From: Siphonodentalium dalli
Lineage: Eukaryota > Mollusca > Scaphopoda > Gadilida > Siphonodentaliidae
Direction of reading: 5' to 3'
Length of the DNA: 64,000 nt
NCBI GenBank assembly: GCA_032622095.1
Contig: CP136062.1
Location: 5,890,001 to 5,954,000 of the forward strand
Positions 11,461-22,940 of the stretch are shown here, piece after piece (position 1 is the stretch's first letter; each line of letters starts with the position of its first letter). The notes beneath the pieces were generated by a model, which did not search any database, was not told the DNA's origin, and was given only the letters and a program-made list of their open reading frames with translations. Both the position numbers and the translations under genes were made by a program.

Positions 11461-11990
11461 CATAACAACCTCACGCATGTGAGGTGTTCTTTATTGACGG
11501 CCGTCACTCGACGGCTATATGGGTGATGGATACATACATCTGCTTTGTGTATCATCTGTTTTCTAAATTATCTAAGCATACTATACATAACGAATAATGT
11601 CATGACTTCTCGCATGTGAGATATTCCTTGGTGATGCGATATATGTAAATTTATTTTCTGCACCCAACATATATATAATGTGATATTCTAATTAGTCTAT
11701 GCATGCATAACATTGGATTACCATAATAATCTCACGCATGTGATATATTGCTTAGTGACGACCATCATCGAACACACGGGTGTGATATATATAACTTCGT
11801 TCTGCGTATCCATTTTACGTATAATTTGTTTTATAATAGTCTATATTTCGAGTTATACGTTCAGCACTCGAGAACACGAGTACTATGTTTACATTGTATT
11901 TACAATTATATACCATTCGCATGTGATCATTATATCGTCACATGTCTATATTTATACATTGAGTTCATGTGCTTGTGATTTGATCTCTTG
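11461..11990 (+). repeat. Diverged tandem blocks carrying CGCATGTGA
   Basis: CTCACGCATGTGA or close variants occur at about 11470, 11609, 11731 and 11918, at spacings of about 125-190 bp. They are followed by TATTSCTTRGTGA-like and GTGATATA words and preceded by CATAACNA. It lies directly downstream of the LINE and may be its 3' tail or an older satellite. Confidence 0.5.
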
Positions 11991-11999
11991 ATTTATGTA

Positions 12000-12496
12000 C
12001 AATATATTTGTAAATGACCATGTACAAATTATATCTCTCCTCAAAAGGAGGCAATAATGAATATATTACTGGGAATACTGTTAAGTCTTGTATCTGGAGT
12101 TCAGAGTTAAAGTTTCTACTTTCTCGTATGTATTATACGATAGAGGAAAGAGCCAAACTCCATTTGAATCGTCCAGGCTGCTTCTTCCCAACATAAGACC
12201 AGATAGCATGTGTCAGCTCGATGTCACTCGATTTATTGGGAAGTATTTTCTTATGTTTTCTTAACCTGCACGAGGAACTCTTACGGCCGAATTCTGGTCT
12301 CTGGTCTGGACCAGGCTTCGCGTGAACTACAGTCTAGACCAGGCCGAAACCACGGTGATCACGATGTGTTACCTAGCTTCGGCGCGAGTAAGCTGGGGTT
12401 ATTGGTCCGCATTGGTCCGTATTCTCGTCTTTTTGAAACTCAAGTTTACGTAAACCAAGGTTTGCCTTCTTATTGTCATTCAAGCCTGTGTCGGTC
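12000..12496. other. No confident gene
   Basis: A 121-residue plus-strand frame at 12210-12575 overlaps the 3' end of the minus-strand hAT relic and has no recognisable domain. GGTCTCTGGTCTGGACCAGG-like words form small inverted repeats at about 12295-12345. Confidence 0.35.
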
Positions 12497-13320
12497 TGTT
12501 CATAATTCGAACCAATGTACTGAGTCCAGTATAGTTGTTCGTAGAACTGAGCGAATCATGATTTATAGCTGGTAATTCCAGCGTGTTGCATTGGCAGCTG
12601 GTAGTCGTGGTTGATCTTCTAGAAATTGGAATGATATCAGAGATTTATGAACTTTGCTAACTATCTTCAATGCTTTGGCATTCTTGACCGATGTTTTTGC
12701 ATACTGAAATATCCTAGTAGGTTGTTGATCACTTGCTGATGGTGATTGTGTGACTGTGGATTCATAGACATCTTGATTATTTCGCTATAAAATGAAAATA
12801 ATAGAGTATTTTAGTAACACACATGTATCCATAATTTAATTATTAAGGGAATAAGACTATCTCAGTAAGTCATTCACACAGCCAGGCCAATTGTAAAGGA
12901 CAATGAAATAATCAACACTATGATTGTTAATTAGAGTCATAAACGTAATTAGCCTTTGTGGCCACCAGCTTACTGGTAACACAATGCCTCCACTAGACAG
13001 TGCTAATTGGGGGATTATTGAGGCAGATATTTGTCCCCACTTTGTCATTCAGTTGCTAATTAGAAGGGACAAGAAACAATGCATATACCAATACCACCAT
13101 ATGTCTGAAGTTATATGTCAATGGAATTAAACAAAATTAATACATAGAAATGGAAACTTACCTTCAGATGTGTCACAAAATTGGAGGTAACTTTTTTGGA
13201 ATTGGATATTGTAGTTGGGCAAAGTTTGCACTTCGCTTTCATATGACACGATGTTTCTTTCTGCAAATTAAAATGCTGCCAGATTTTGTGTAGACATGTT
13301 GATAGCATTAGCAATGGTTG
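12497..13320 (-). pseudogene. hAT-superfamily transposase / ZBED-like relic, two exons
   Basis: On the minus strand, exon 1 (about 13310-13162) encodes a BED zinc finger: KIWQHF aromatic start, then AKCKLC (C-x2-C) and TSNFVTHLK. It ends in a perfect donor, AAG|GTAAGT, at 13162/13161. After a 377 bp intron a pyrimidine-rich acceptor (TTTTCATTTTATAG) ends at 12785, and exon 2 resumes in phase 0 with RNNQDVYES, which is exactly how BED domains continue (HLKRKH..VYE). The second zinc histidine is N here. Exon 2 carries the hAT spacer and the diagnostic LPAANATRWNYQL. An in-frame TAA (12565-12563) follows, yet the next codons still read IMIRSVLR, matching family consensus. The catalytic RNase-H-like core further downstream is not recognisable. 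It is probably a dead transposase copy. Confidence 0.8.
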
Positions 13321-13675
13321 GTATGATTTTTTACCATAGCATATATACCATAACAGGTGGAGATAATGAAACATGATCATAATAGTGATATATTATAGTG
13401 ATCTATTGTCAATTATTTGAAGTTGGTTTCTCATTGTAATTATCAAAACAAGCCTTCTACCTCAAAGGTTAACCAATGCTTAAGCAAACAAACAGGAGGT
13501 GTCAACAGAATTCACCATTGAGACACAGTGGATAAAAACTCAGTGTTGTGACAACATAGTGATAGCCAGTCACCAGTCTAACACTTTGAAATTTGGAAAA
13601 AAACATTTGAAGAAACCATTGAATGAATCATGAAAGAAAACTTTGAGAAGAAACAAGTACCTGTGATTTTTAAGT

Positions 13676-13835
13676 AATTGAAATTAGACCTTAGTTACAA
13701 TTACAATTACATCCTAACCAATTACAATTGCAATTACATGTAATTGAGAATAAACTAAATTATCAATTACATGCAATTACTTGAAAAAATGTAATTAATT
13801 ACAATCAATTACAATTACAAATTACAATTACCCCA
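13676..13835. repeat. AATTAC-rich simple repeat
   Basis: ATTACAATT and its complement AATTGTAAT alternate through about 160 bp, giving a low-complexity, hairpin-prone tract. Confidence 0.8.
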
Positions 13836-14059
13836 TCCCTGTGTAACGTACAAGTTCTGGTAACAGAAACATATAGTACAGCGGACAAACTAAAAAAGCT
13901 CACTAGAAGTAGGAATTTAGTCCATCGGCACCACACACGGGCTTGTGATACATCATTTTGAATGTTATGACATTGTGCACCGGATAGGACCCGGTGTGAA
14001 ATATACAAATAATGCAAAAGATGATTTTGAGAGGTTTAAGCGGCAAAAATCAACAAAAA

Positions 14060-14775
14060 TTGCCATCTTTTATACATGCGGCTAAGAGCGACACAATTGT
14101 AGAGAAACGCAAGTTTTTTACGCCAATATATTGTATTCTACATACTTTTATATTTCTAATATGATAGTGCTCGATTTCGTTGAAAGTTATCAAGATTTCT
14201 GAGATTTTTTGTAAAAATAGACCCAAATAACCGCAAATTTTCAATTTTTTTGGACCACTTAATCAGGAATAGTTCAATATTGTTTTGACCTGCGATCTTC
14301 AATATATTGTAGAAAACTGCGGATATGTATTCAGCATATGACAACATGTTGACTATGTCAACATATTCAATAAGTGATGTGTTATGTAATATTGTTTCTC
14401 CCCTCACCCCAAAATTCAGCAAAAAGTCACTGGTTTGGGGAAATTCGGCAGAACGAAATAAAAAATCAGAGAATTTGGGATATCTTCCTGCTAAGATATA
14501 GCAGTCTACATACTTATAGATACCAAGTATGGTAACGCCATGATTTCGTTGATATATGGCAAAATGTCTGAGATTTATTGTGAAAATAGACAAAAACAAA
14601 TGTTGATTTTCAATTGTTTTGCCCTCTTAATGGGTGATAATTCAATATTGCTTTGACGAGGGATCTCAAAAATACCCTGGACATTTGTGGAAATGTTCAC
14701 GGCATATGTTCATAAGCCAATTATGTCATCCTTTGTGATAGGTGCTGTATTGTGTAAGATTGTGTCAACACAGAA
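14060..14775. repeat. Two diverged tandem copies of a ~369 bp unit
   Basis: GATTTCGTTGA at about 14173 recurs at about 14542, and in both copies is followed in order by CTGAGATTTWTTGT, AAAATAGAC, TTTTCAATT and TAATTCAATATTG-like words. Minus-strand open frames of 64 and 147 residues derive from this duplication and match each other loosely (FLQKISEIL and TINLRHFA regions). I do not recognise a protein. Confidence 0.65.
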
Positions 14776-15439
14776 CTTGAGGCAAAAACCAAATTAGAGT
14801 TTGAATTTCAATCTGAATTTCGAACTTCGAACTTCAATCTAACTTCACGCGAAACTCCACCGAATTTCGAACTTCGATCAAAATTCACGAACCCCATTAC
14901 ACGCGGGATACTTAGCATTGCGCCAACAAAATTATTGCGCGGATTAATACGATTTCAAAGCCTTTGCGTTGTATTCTTCTGTCAATAAATATGTTGCGGT
15001 CATAGTGCCATTGCAGAAATTAGGGTTTATATTGGAAAGCGATCGGCATTCTCTTTACGTTATGCCAGCCATTCCTGAACACCGCTTATTTTGTTCTGAA
15101 AAAGAAAAGGAAACCAAAATATTTTTGTTGTAGATTTGAATCTGAATCCTGTCTCTTCACCACTGAAAACATTCCCGTCTGAACACTGTTCTGCATAGAA
15201 AAGCCTCAAACAAATTGCGATTTTAATTGGAAAACCCCTTGCTATATTGCTATATTATACACCAATAACACAACAGTTATAACACAACACAAACGGCATT
15301 TATACACTTATAGTATATCTGACCACTAACTTTAAAGTGTGTATATACACATGTTTTTTTTTAATTTATTCTTCTTATAATGCTGATCACATTGCACATT
15401 TTCTTTAAAATAATTATTTACTACTAGCTGAAACAGACT
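14776..15439. other. No gene; short TTCGAACTTC repeats
   Basis: At 14800-14890 the words GAATTTC, CGAACTTC and AATCTAACTTC repeat imperfectly. The rest is unremarkable AT-rich DNA. Confidence 0.45.
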
Positions 15440-16055
15440 CCCTTATTCGTCGTCGGTGGGGCCTGTGGCCTGCGCAGAAAGGGGCCTGTCCCTTGTGCGT
15501 TAGCAGCCTGTGGCCCCTGTGTGCGCTTCGCGCACATGAGATACATATCTTATTCTTTTATATATAGAGATAATACATATTATGCTACTTCAATATATCC
15601 TATTTTTGGTAGGTTCATAATGGACTTAAATAGTGACATTGATTCATTTTGGACTTATTTGGTTCTGGAATAAGCCCATACTTGACTTATTCCAGTTATT
15701 CCGTTGGATGGCACAGGCCACAGTAAAAACACATATATAAAGAGCGTACATCTGGTGCTGCAACAAATCCTCGTCCAAATAGGTTCATATTTGACCTAAA
15801 TATTTGCATAGGTTCATATTGGACTTATCAGATCGTGAAATAGCCCATATTGAGCTTATTGTTTATTTATTTATGTAATTAAATTGTTTTAAATCAAAAT
15901 TTAGAAAAACTATACGCCATTATAACCTCCGCGGGGTACCCTGAATCAATACACCAAATTTGGTTGAAATGGGAGAATGAAATGGGAGGAAAAAATGGAC
16001 AGACAGACAGACGGACAGACATATCCTACTCTTTTAGATATAAAGATAACGCAAC
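15440..16055. mobile_element. Candidate mini-me/HINE-like non-autonomous element
   Basis: A GC-rich segment with repeated GGCCTGTGGCC-like words ends in a perfect hairpin TGTGCGC-TTC-GCGCACA (about 15519-15535). Then ACATATCTTATTCTTTTA starts a ~33 bp block (about 15543) that recurs as a direct copy, ACATATCCTACTCTTTTA, at about 16019. The second copy is preceded by a GACA/GACGG microsatellite (15995-16019). A microsatellite next to a conserved end plus a hairpin is the layout of mini-me/pearl-type Helitron-related elements. Boundaries are not proved. Confidence 0.4.
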
Positions 16056-16439
16056 AACCAGAAACCGTTCTCATATCGCTTTTATTATTCAGAAATTTCG
16101 TGACCATTATTTTTTTAGACACAAATATCCTACTATGGGTGGACTCAAAAATAAACATAGGAGTTCATTTTCAAAAAAGGTTATGTCTATATGAATACGG
16201 AATGTTAACCCTTTATTTGTTATTCTCCCACTCAGTTATAAATACATTGGAATGGTCTATTTTCCATCTGGAGGGGTGTTCAGGAATATTAAGCATACGA
16301 CAGATAAAAACAATTGCAGAATGAGTCCTATATATTGATGGGAAATGTTCAGATAAATTGCAACTCAATTGTGCTTTTATGAATGTTTGTCTCTCCGGCA
16401 TGCTATGGGCGACAAAACGGCTGAATCTCGGAGCTGAAC
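16056..16439. other. Nothing recognised
   Basis: Short overlapping frames occur on both strands but none has a recognisable domain or splice context. Confidence 0.4.
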
Positions 16440-17010
16440 GTTTGTACACAGGGGTCAATTGACCTGGGGAGTGTCATGGGATAGGAGTGGTGACGTCAGC
16501 TGTCTTAAAGGGCTTTAGATATACTAATTAATTTAACTAAATAATTAGTAATATACCCAAAATGGTTGACTTCTGGTTGTTGGAAATTGATTGGAATAGG
16601 GAATTGATACGACCTCAGTCGACATAGAGAGGCACTAGAAAATCATTTTAATTAAATAATTAACCATATACCCAAAATGGTTTAACCCTGGTTGCTGAAA
16701 ATTGGTACACAGTGGCAAATTTACACGGGGAGTACCATTGTGTAGGTGCCGTTGACACTAACGCGAACTTCAAAATTATAGTACAATATATATGAGCAAC
16801 AAAGGGCGTTCCTTGTAATCTGAGACGATATGTAGAAAAATGGTACACATGGGGGGTCACATGACCATGGCATATCATGGGATAGGCGTCTTTGACCTCA
16901 GCTGACTTAAATGGGGACTAATGCATTACACAGAGGTAATTTTACACGGGCAGTGTTATGGATTAGGTGCCGTTGGCCCCATATTACTTAAAGAGGCACT
17001 AATTATTAGC
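16440..17010 (+). repeat. Diverged tandem blocks of ~110-220 bp
   Basis: Blocks with a GGGGTCAMWTGACC or TTACACGGG start, then GTGTYATGGGATAGG, GTGACGTCAGCTG or GTTGACMYYA, then ACTTAAA and ATACCCAAAATGGTT recur at about 16450, 16665, 16850 and 16940. Spacing is irregular and divergence high, indicating an old tandem array. Confidence 0.5.
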
Positions 17011-19137
17011 AATAAATAGCGTTTTTTTAACTTTATCCGGATAGTTCATGCAATAGGTGATGTGTACCTTATGTGACTAATAATTAATTTAAATAACTTG
17101 AGGGGTCACTAATGGTATCTGATATTGAGATATTGAGTTAACCATTCCACTTTGAGCCAGGATATGTGACGAATTATATAAACCACCTATTGAATATTCT
17201 TATACCATTATTGCAAATGTCTTATTTTGAAATTCCCCCAATTGCAATTCGGCTTCAGAATATAATACAGTGCTGGTATTCAGTGAGACTGAATTATTGT
17301 GTGTGTTTCTAAATCCAATGACATGCTTTTTATAGACTATTTGTGTTGATCAGTTCATTAATTTGGTTAAGTTTAACTCCTTACTATTTTATTTGATAAC
17401 TAAAATATTTGTCATTGATTGTGTTTATTCTTCATGGCACATTTTATTATAACACACCACTAACTTGTATAGTGGGGGCCATTTGGTTTATTTATATAAC
17501 AATATTAACCGCCTACACCAATTGGCAAAATGTGATAACTAAATATTTTTCAGCCGATCCATTTTAATCATGACATATTCTTCACCTGCATATATTTTGT
17601 TAACGATTGATTTGTTTTAAAAATATTAACCCTACTTTTAACCATGACATGAGCACATTCTATCCAAAGCAATACTGTATTGCTCATAGTTATACTTAAG
17701 TAAATGATGGGACCCCATCCAATTTATATTCATCTACGGTATGTGTAAAGGTGTTTATTAAGTTCTATATTGTGATTTTGAGTCATCGTTGAAGGTATGG
17801 CTTAAACATTTATCATTTTCGGTTATGTATGTTCCGGCAATTCACACAAATTTCAAGAAGATGGAATATGTGAATGATTATTTTTTTGTGATGTGCTAAT
17901 GCTAATGGGATGAAAAATGCGTTGTCTCTGTTTTTATTTTGAGCATTCTTCCAGCATATATCCTTCTTGTTGATCTGAGCTCATATAGAGCAATTGCGGA
18001 TTGTATTGTCTGTTTGTTCACGCTGTATATATTTCTCTATATATATTCAATGCACTATCTCTCCCACAACTGAACATTCTTCAATAATATTACGGGGAAT
18101 ATGTTGCTTTGGTGTCAGTACTGTGGTTTTCTGCCGATTGCTCATGCACAGCTTGTTGAGAAAGGAAAATCCCCATTGTGGTTTTTCGAGGATCCAACTA
18201 GATTGTCCGCAAGATGCCACAATAGAAGGTAGATAGTTGGTAACCTACATTATTGGAAAGTAAATTAAGGGAGAATAAAATCTAGTTATTAATCATTGAC
18301 TGGTGGGTTAGTCAATTGTCAAAATATTTGATAACGTCGAATAGCAAAAGGTGCCATATTCTTACCAAAATATATATAGATTTATCTATGTATTCTGATA
18401 AATAAATATAAGGAAAATATATACAGAATTAGCCTGCAGTTTACTGTTAATAATATTTAAATCATAATTGTCACTCTCTTGCATTGAAAATTTTAATATT
18501 CCATCTATACATTTAAGGTTTCGTTTAGGCGTAGAATGGGCTCAACTGGCCTCGTATTCAAGTTTCTGCTCCATGGGGGTAATATCTTCGTGCTCTGTCA
18601 CTCTTAGAGGGTACTTTGTCCACCAATCGTGTCGGTGTCATCACCCGAGGATTGTTAATTTTACCTCTCTTATTCAATTATATGAGCATATTGTGGATAT
18701 TTTTAACAATTACTCTTGCTTATTTCAATGACGGGATGTCCATGAACAATTATCGTGCATGTTTACCACACAAGGTCGTCAATTCAGTATATGTATATCA
18801 ATCATTATTAGAGCATTTGCGCTATTTTTAGAAGAAAATGATTAATAAGTTACCTTTATCGACAAATTACAACACATAAACATCAATTTTCTCATAATTC
18901 AATATTAGGCACATCCATACTAGCCACACTTACTGACATAATTATAACAAAAATCCTTCTTTGGTCGACATATACATACCATTTCTCCACTATTCGATAA
19001 TAACATCGAATGAACTGGCCCACGCCGGCAGTGAACTGGATGGAAAATTACAAGTGGACATCTTCTCAAGGAGCAGTTCCCCCTCTCAGTGCATAACATA
19101 GTTTGTAATTTGTCGGTGGATTGGTAACGACACAAGA
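17011..19137. other. No confident gene
   Basis: Plus-strand frames at 17994-18236 and 18468-18731 show no recognisable domain, no clear splice pattern and no codon-usage cue. I see no RNA gene or array. Confidence 0.4.
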
Positions 19138-19610
19138 AGAATCAGCTAGGATAGCACCGGGTCTGCTGTATTTATGCCTACAGAGGCGATTTATCAACGA
19201 AATATGACTTATTTTTCACCACGCATGACTTACGCCCAATTTTTGAACAGCTAGACGATGACCTAGTTTGAGATTTTTAGATGGACTAATGGGCACAAAA
19301 ATAATCCACAAGGATAGCCCCGTGGCTGCTGTGGTTATGCCTACAGGGGCCATTTAGCAACGAAAAATTATTTGATTTGATTTTGACCCCACGCACAACA
19401 TACATCCAATTTTTGAACAGCTGGGCGGACACACAAGACATAGTACGTTATTTTTAGATAGCCTAATGGTGGCACAAAAAGAATCCACAATGATATATCT
19501 CCGTGATTATACCTATATACGGAGGCGATTAAGCAACGAAAAATTAATTGTTTTTCATTTGACTTCGCCCAAATATTTAATAGCTTGTTGTAAATTATCA
19601 TGTCCACCAA
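19138..19610 (+). repeat. Three tandem copies of a ~160-180 bp unit
   Basis: Copies start at about 19138, 19299 and 19479. Each runs AATC(A)CA then GGATAGC or similar, a GTGGCTGCTGTGGTTATGCC-like block, GGCGATTTAGCAACGAAAAAT, ACGCCCAATTTTTGAACAGC and TTTTTAGATRGMCTAATGG. The third copy is shortened. Divergence is about 20-30%. Confidence 0.75.
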
Positions 19611-20381
19611 GATAAAATAGGCTATATCGCCTACACATTCACCGGAAAATTGTGATCCTCCACCACTTGTTTGGGCTTCCGCTTCTTAGATTCTTACTTT
19701 CTTAGGCTAACCTTACTTGTCCATTGATAGAAAGCTAACGGTGCAGGCTATATTTATGTCCGAAGCTCCAGATATTTATCACGATGAGTCAACTTCATGC
19801 ACATTAATCACAGAACCTCTCAAGAAACCCAACAAACAACATTCAATACATGCAACCGCATTATGTAGACCGAATGTAAATTGGGAGATGTCAATATTTA
19901 TTATTGAACACCTGTACGTACGCCAACAATGTACAAGGACGTGGCCACAGTGGAGGTTGGATAGGGTTGTTTCGCTTTGGTCAAATTGTTTTAACAATTG
20001 AAAATTAGTTTGAAATTTCACACCATCACCATGTCGAAATTGTTCTCGTAGTTTGATTTTCCAACAAATTATCAGTGGGAAATTTGTTGTTTTTAGACCA
20101 ATATTTGCATAATTTTCTGCCTTTCGATTGTCACCAGTTGTAAATGTATTCGTAATTTTGCAATTTTCATGCTCCGATTTTAAAATGTTCTCACACCCAG
20201 CCCGATGTGTGTTCTGTCCACCCCCCCCCCTGGCCAGTCAAAAGCTGCTAATTAAATTAACTAACATTTTCCTGGATTGTATCAGTTTCTGATCTAGAAC
20301 TGTTCTCAGTCTGGGTCGAACCTTGGTAGGTCCAGTAGATTGTGCTCCCTCTCCCCGGTTAGTGGCCACAATTAGACAACT
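19611..20381. other. No confident gene
   Basis: A 94-residue plus frame and an 80-residue minus frame overlap at 19717-20021 without recognisable domains. A run of C (20220-20230) precedes the DIRS relic. The missing RNase H and recombinase of that relic should lie here but I cannot recognise them. Confidence 0.4.
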
Positions 20382-21071
20382 TTATTGATCAGGTATAAAG
20401 ACAGATTTTTCATGATTTATCGCAAAACCAAGCGCTTTGATGGTGTGACATGTGGATAGCACCGCAATGGAGCATTCTGCTGCATAATCTCCAATCATGA
20501 TCGAGTCATTTAAAAAACCCTTCGGCTGAGCGTGGAATATACTGGTTTCAGTAATTTCGTAAATAGTCGCAGTGCACATGCTAAGCCTTGCGCTAAGGTA
20601 GAAAATTGGTATATTTGACCACCCCAACCAATTTTTTTATATTTCCGGTGGCATTTGACTACGCTTACCGAATAATAGGCGTATCGAAGATCAATAGACG
20701 CCGTGAAACAATTAGACGTGATCATTTCCAGAACTTTTTTCTAGTGTCTCCAATTTAAAATGGCGATAGACAATGTAATTGTTAAATTGTTTCAAATTCA
20801 GAATAATACGATATTCACCATTCGGCTTTTGCCAGAGAAATATGGTCGATATGAAACCATTAGGACTCCAGTCGACCCGTTCAGTAACCTGCATCCCCAA
20901 CAGTCGGAGGATTTCAAAATCAATTTGTCTGCCCTCGGTTGTCAACGCGGATGGCATGGAGATATGTGATTGTATTGGAGGGATATCTTCTACAAATTCA
21001 AGATGACAGTGCTTGATAATGTCCAAAACATTTGGATCTGAGGTAATTTGTTGCCATTCGGTCAGAAACAA
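20382..21071 (-). pseudogene. DIRS-type retrotransposon reverse transcriptase relic
   Basis: Minus-strand pieces in different frames together follow a DIRS reverse transcriptase. The order is an N-terminal segment with VDWSPNGFISTIFLWQKPNGEYRIILNLK, then TASIDLRYAYYSVSV with KYKKIGWGGQIYQFSTLAQGLACALRLFTKLLKP, then LNDSIMIGD in place of the Y-x-DD box and LGFAINHEKSVFIP. The phrases AYYSVPV...HRKYLKF...GLA.APR.FTK and LGF.I..EKS are characteristic of DIRS elements. At least two frame changes separate the pieces and one catalytic aspartate of the YIDD box is altered, so it is inactive. It lies downstream of the Gag-like relic on the same strand, as in DIRS elements. Confidence 0.85.
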
Positions 21072-21129
21072 ACAAAGTTTTCACCCTATAAATGGATAAG
21101 TTAATCTAACCTTACCGTAGGACGGAGTA

Positions 21130-22200
21130 ACATCTACAGGTATCTCTGAGGTCACCGCGGACTCGGCGCATCCCGTATTTTGAACTTCGTGGTGTTAGAT
21201 ACGGAGTTGTTCTCGGACTGTATTGTATCAGTCCCCTGCCTCTGTCACGAATTGGACCTCCACCCCGATAACGTTCTCTTGGTTGACCTCGTGTTTTTCC
21301 ACCGTCCGACGGCTAAAGTTTAGTTGTCAACAAGTTTCAGTCTCCAATTTGTTTCACCCGCTCTGAAACATCGTCACCAAATAATTCTGCTGTGAACGGT
21401 GAACACAATGAGTAATATTCGCCTTTCAGTGCGGGTCTGATCAGATCTCTTAATTCGAAACAGATTGATGTTCCGATTGGCATGGCCGAATAGCGCCAAC
21501 GCCTGCAGTGTTGAATCCACAACATTTTGTGGGTCAATTTCATTTTCTGTTCCCAGTTGGTGAACAGCCTTGGTCATTATCGTGGCCCTTTAAGCATGGA
21601 GTGTTTTGCCGCCATCAGTTTTTTTTTATCATTTGCTCGAGTGGCTGGTGGCAATACATCCCAAATAAGGTGATTTGTTTTCACCGTAGTGATCGCCTCG
21701 CAATTGGAAGGCCGACCATTGCATCCCTCCTTTGCCATATCAGAGTACTTTTCAGGCTCAACGCCATTCCGGAACCAATCATTAATGCAGCCAGCTAGTT
21801 CTGAATTGACAGGGACGTCACATATGTCCTTGATTTTCAATTGGTCGGCGGCTGATTTGAGCATGCTGCTCGTATGTTCAAGTGTATTCTCTGATGTTTC
21901 CAACGAGTCAGATATGGCATCGCATGGTCCGAGTAGCTCTTGGGATCGCAATGGTCATAACCAGACCGAGATAGGTCATCGACACGCCGTGTTATAGTGG
22001 CCATATCCTTAGACTATTGCATCTGATCCTCTAGAATTTGGACCAGCAGAGCATAAATATCACTGCTCTCGACATCACCGCCAGTTCGCGGAGTCTTGGT
22101 CTGAGTTCCAGACGTCGAAGGAACGGCTGGCGAATGAGCTTTTTGCTAGCCTTTCGCTGAACTCGTTTTACCAGAACCTTTGGTGACGTATCGACAGTTT
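21130..22200 (-). pseudogene. DIRS-type Gag relic
   Basis: Going down the minus strand: an N-terminal part reads SSDIYALLVQILEDQMQ, then SKDMATITRRVDDL after a stop (about 22065-21990). A central part (21951-21577) reads VEPEKYSDMAKEG, RPSNCEAITTVKTN and IWDVLPPATRANDKKKLMAAK, and after a frame change LQALALFGHANRNI and LRDLIRPALKGEY, ending LFGDDVSERVKQI (21337-21570). This order matches DIRS Gag. Between 21330 and 21170 a third frame gives an arginine/glycine-rich tail (RGQPRERYRGGGPIRDRGRG), again typical of DIRS Gag C-termini. Several frameshifts make it a pseudogene. No terminal repeats were found. Confidence 0.78.
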
Positions 22201-22512
22201 TGGTGATGACGGTAGCACTAATGGTAAACGGGGAACGAGCTTTCAACATTGCGTCTGCCACCGTGGACTTTCTAATAATAACCGCCCTCAGGCAGTTTGA
22301 ATGATAGCGTATTAACACGCTCTGCTAAAACGAACGTAGCAACAAACATAACTTTTTCAGTGAAAATGCAAAACATTTTTAATTATGATAAAACCTCACT
22401 TTCAAGTTCATTTATTGGCCCACATGCACTGATAACTTGGAGAACTATTGTAATCGCGCGGCCGTTCGTGTGTCCGTCTGATTTCTTGTCATGTTGTTAA
22501 CTCCAGTTCAAA

Positions 22513-22800
22513 TTATCTGATAGAAAGACACTTCGTATGAGGAATGAAAATTATATTATTGAAGTCAATTTCAATTATGGTTCTAGTCCGATGATCTTTT
22601 TTCTCTGAGTTATGATTCTTTTCTTTTAATATCCGATCGGAACGACACTTTGTACGAGTAATAAACATTACGTTATTGAGGTCGACTTCTAATATCGTTC
22701 CGGTCAGTTTATTTTTATTAGACCTATAGTCATTTTCAGAACTATAAATTGCCTTTTTCGTGTTGTCCGGAAAATTCCAGTTAATATCAACTAATCCCAA
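22513..22800 (-). CDS. Unrecognised frame with a duplicated 24-residue motif
   Basis: The 95-residue minus-strand frame contains TGTILEVDLNNVMFITRTKC and TRTIIEIDFNNIIFIPHTKC, a duplication of a ~114 bp DNA block. Between the copies most silent-site changes are synonymous (ACG/ACC, AAC/AAT, TTT/TTC, ACA/ACG, TCC/TCT) and amino-acid changes are conservative (V/I, L/F, M/I). This is what selection on protein would leave. I know no family with this motif. It lies downstream of the C2H2 frame on the same strand and might be a later exon of it. Confidence 0.35.
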   Translation of the reverse strand: MGLVDINWNFPDNTKKAIYSSENDYRSNKNKLTGTILEVDLNNVMFITRTKCRSDRILKEKNHNSEKKDHRTRTIIEIDFNNIIFIPHTKCLSIR

Positions 22801-22940
22801 ATAAACTTGACATCAGGGATATCCATCACATTTTTCAAGTTTACTTTGAATGTGATTCAGATTTGATGATTTGTGACGGAGCTATCTCCCTTTTTCGACT
22901 ATAAAAATATAAACTGATTCCACTTAGAATCTGCCCATTA

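Noticed and set aside
12210-12575. 121-residue plus-strand frame as a gene
   Set aside because: It overlaps the minus-strand hAT relic in its last ~80 bp, has no domain and is arginine/serine-rich by chance.
14156-14599. 147-residue minus-strand frame as a gene
   Set aside because: It spans a 369 bp tandem duplication, is rich in I/F/N/Y as expected from AT-rich DNA, and has no domain.
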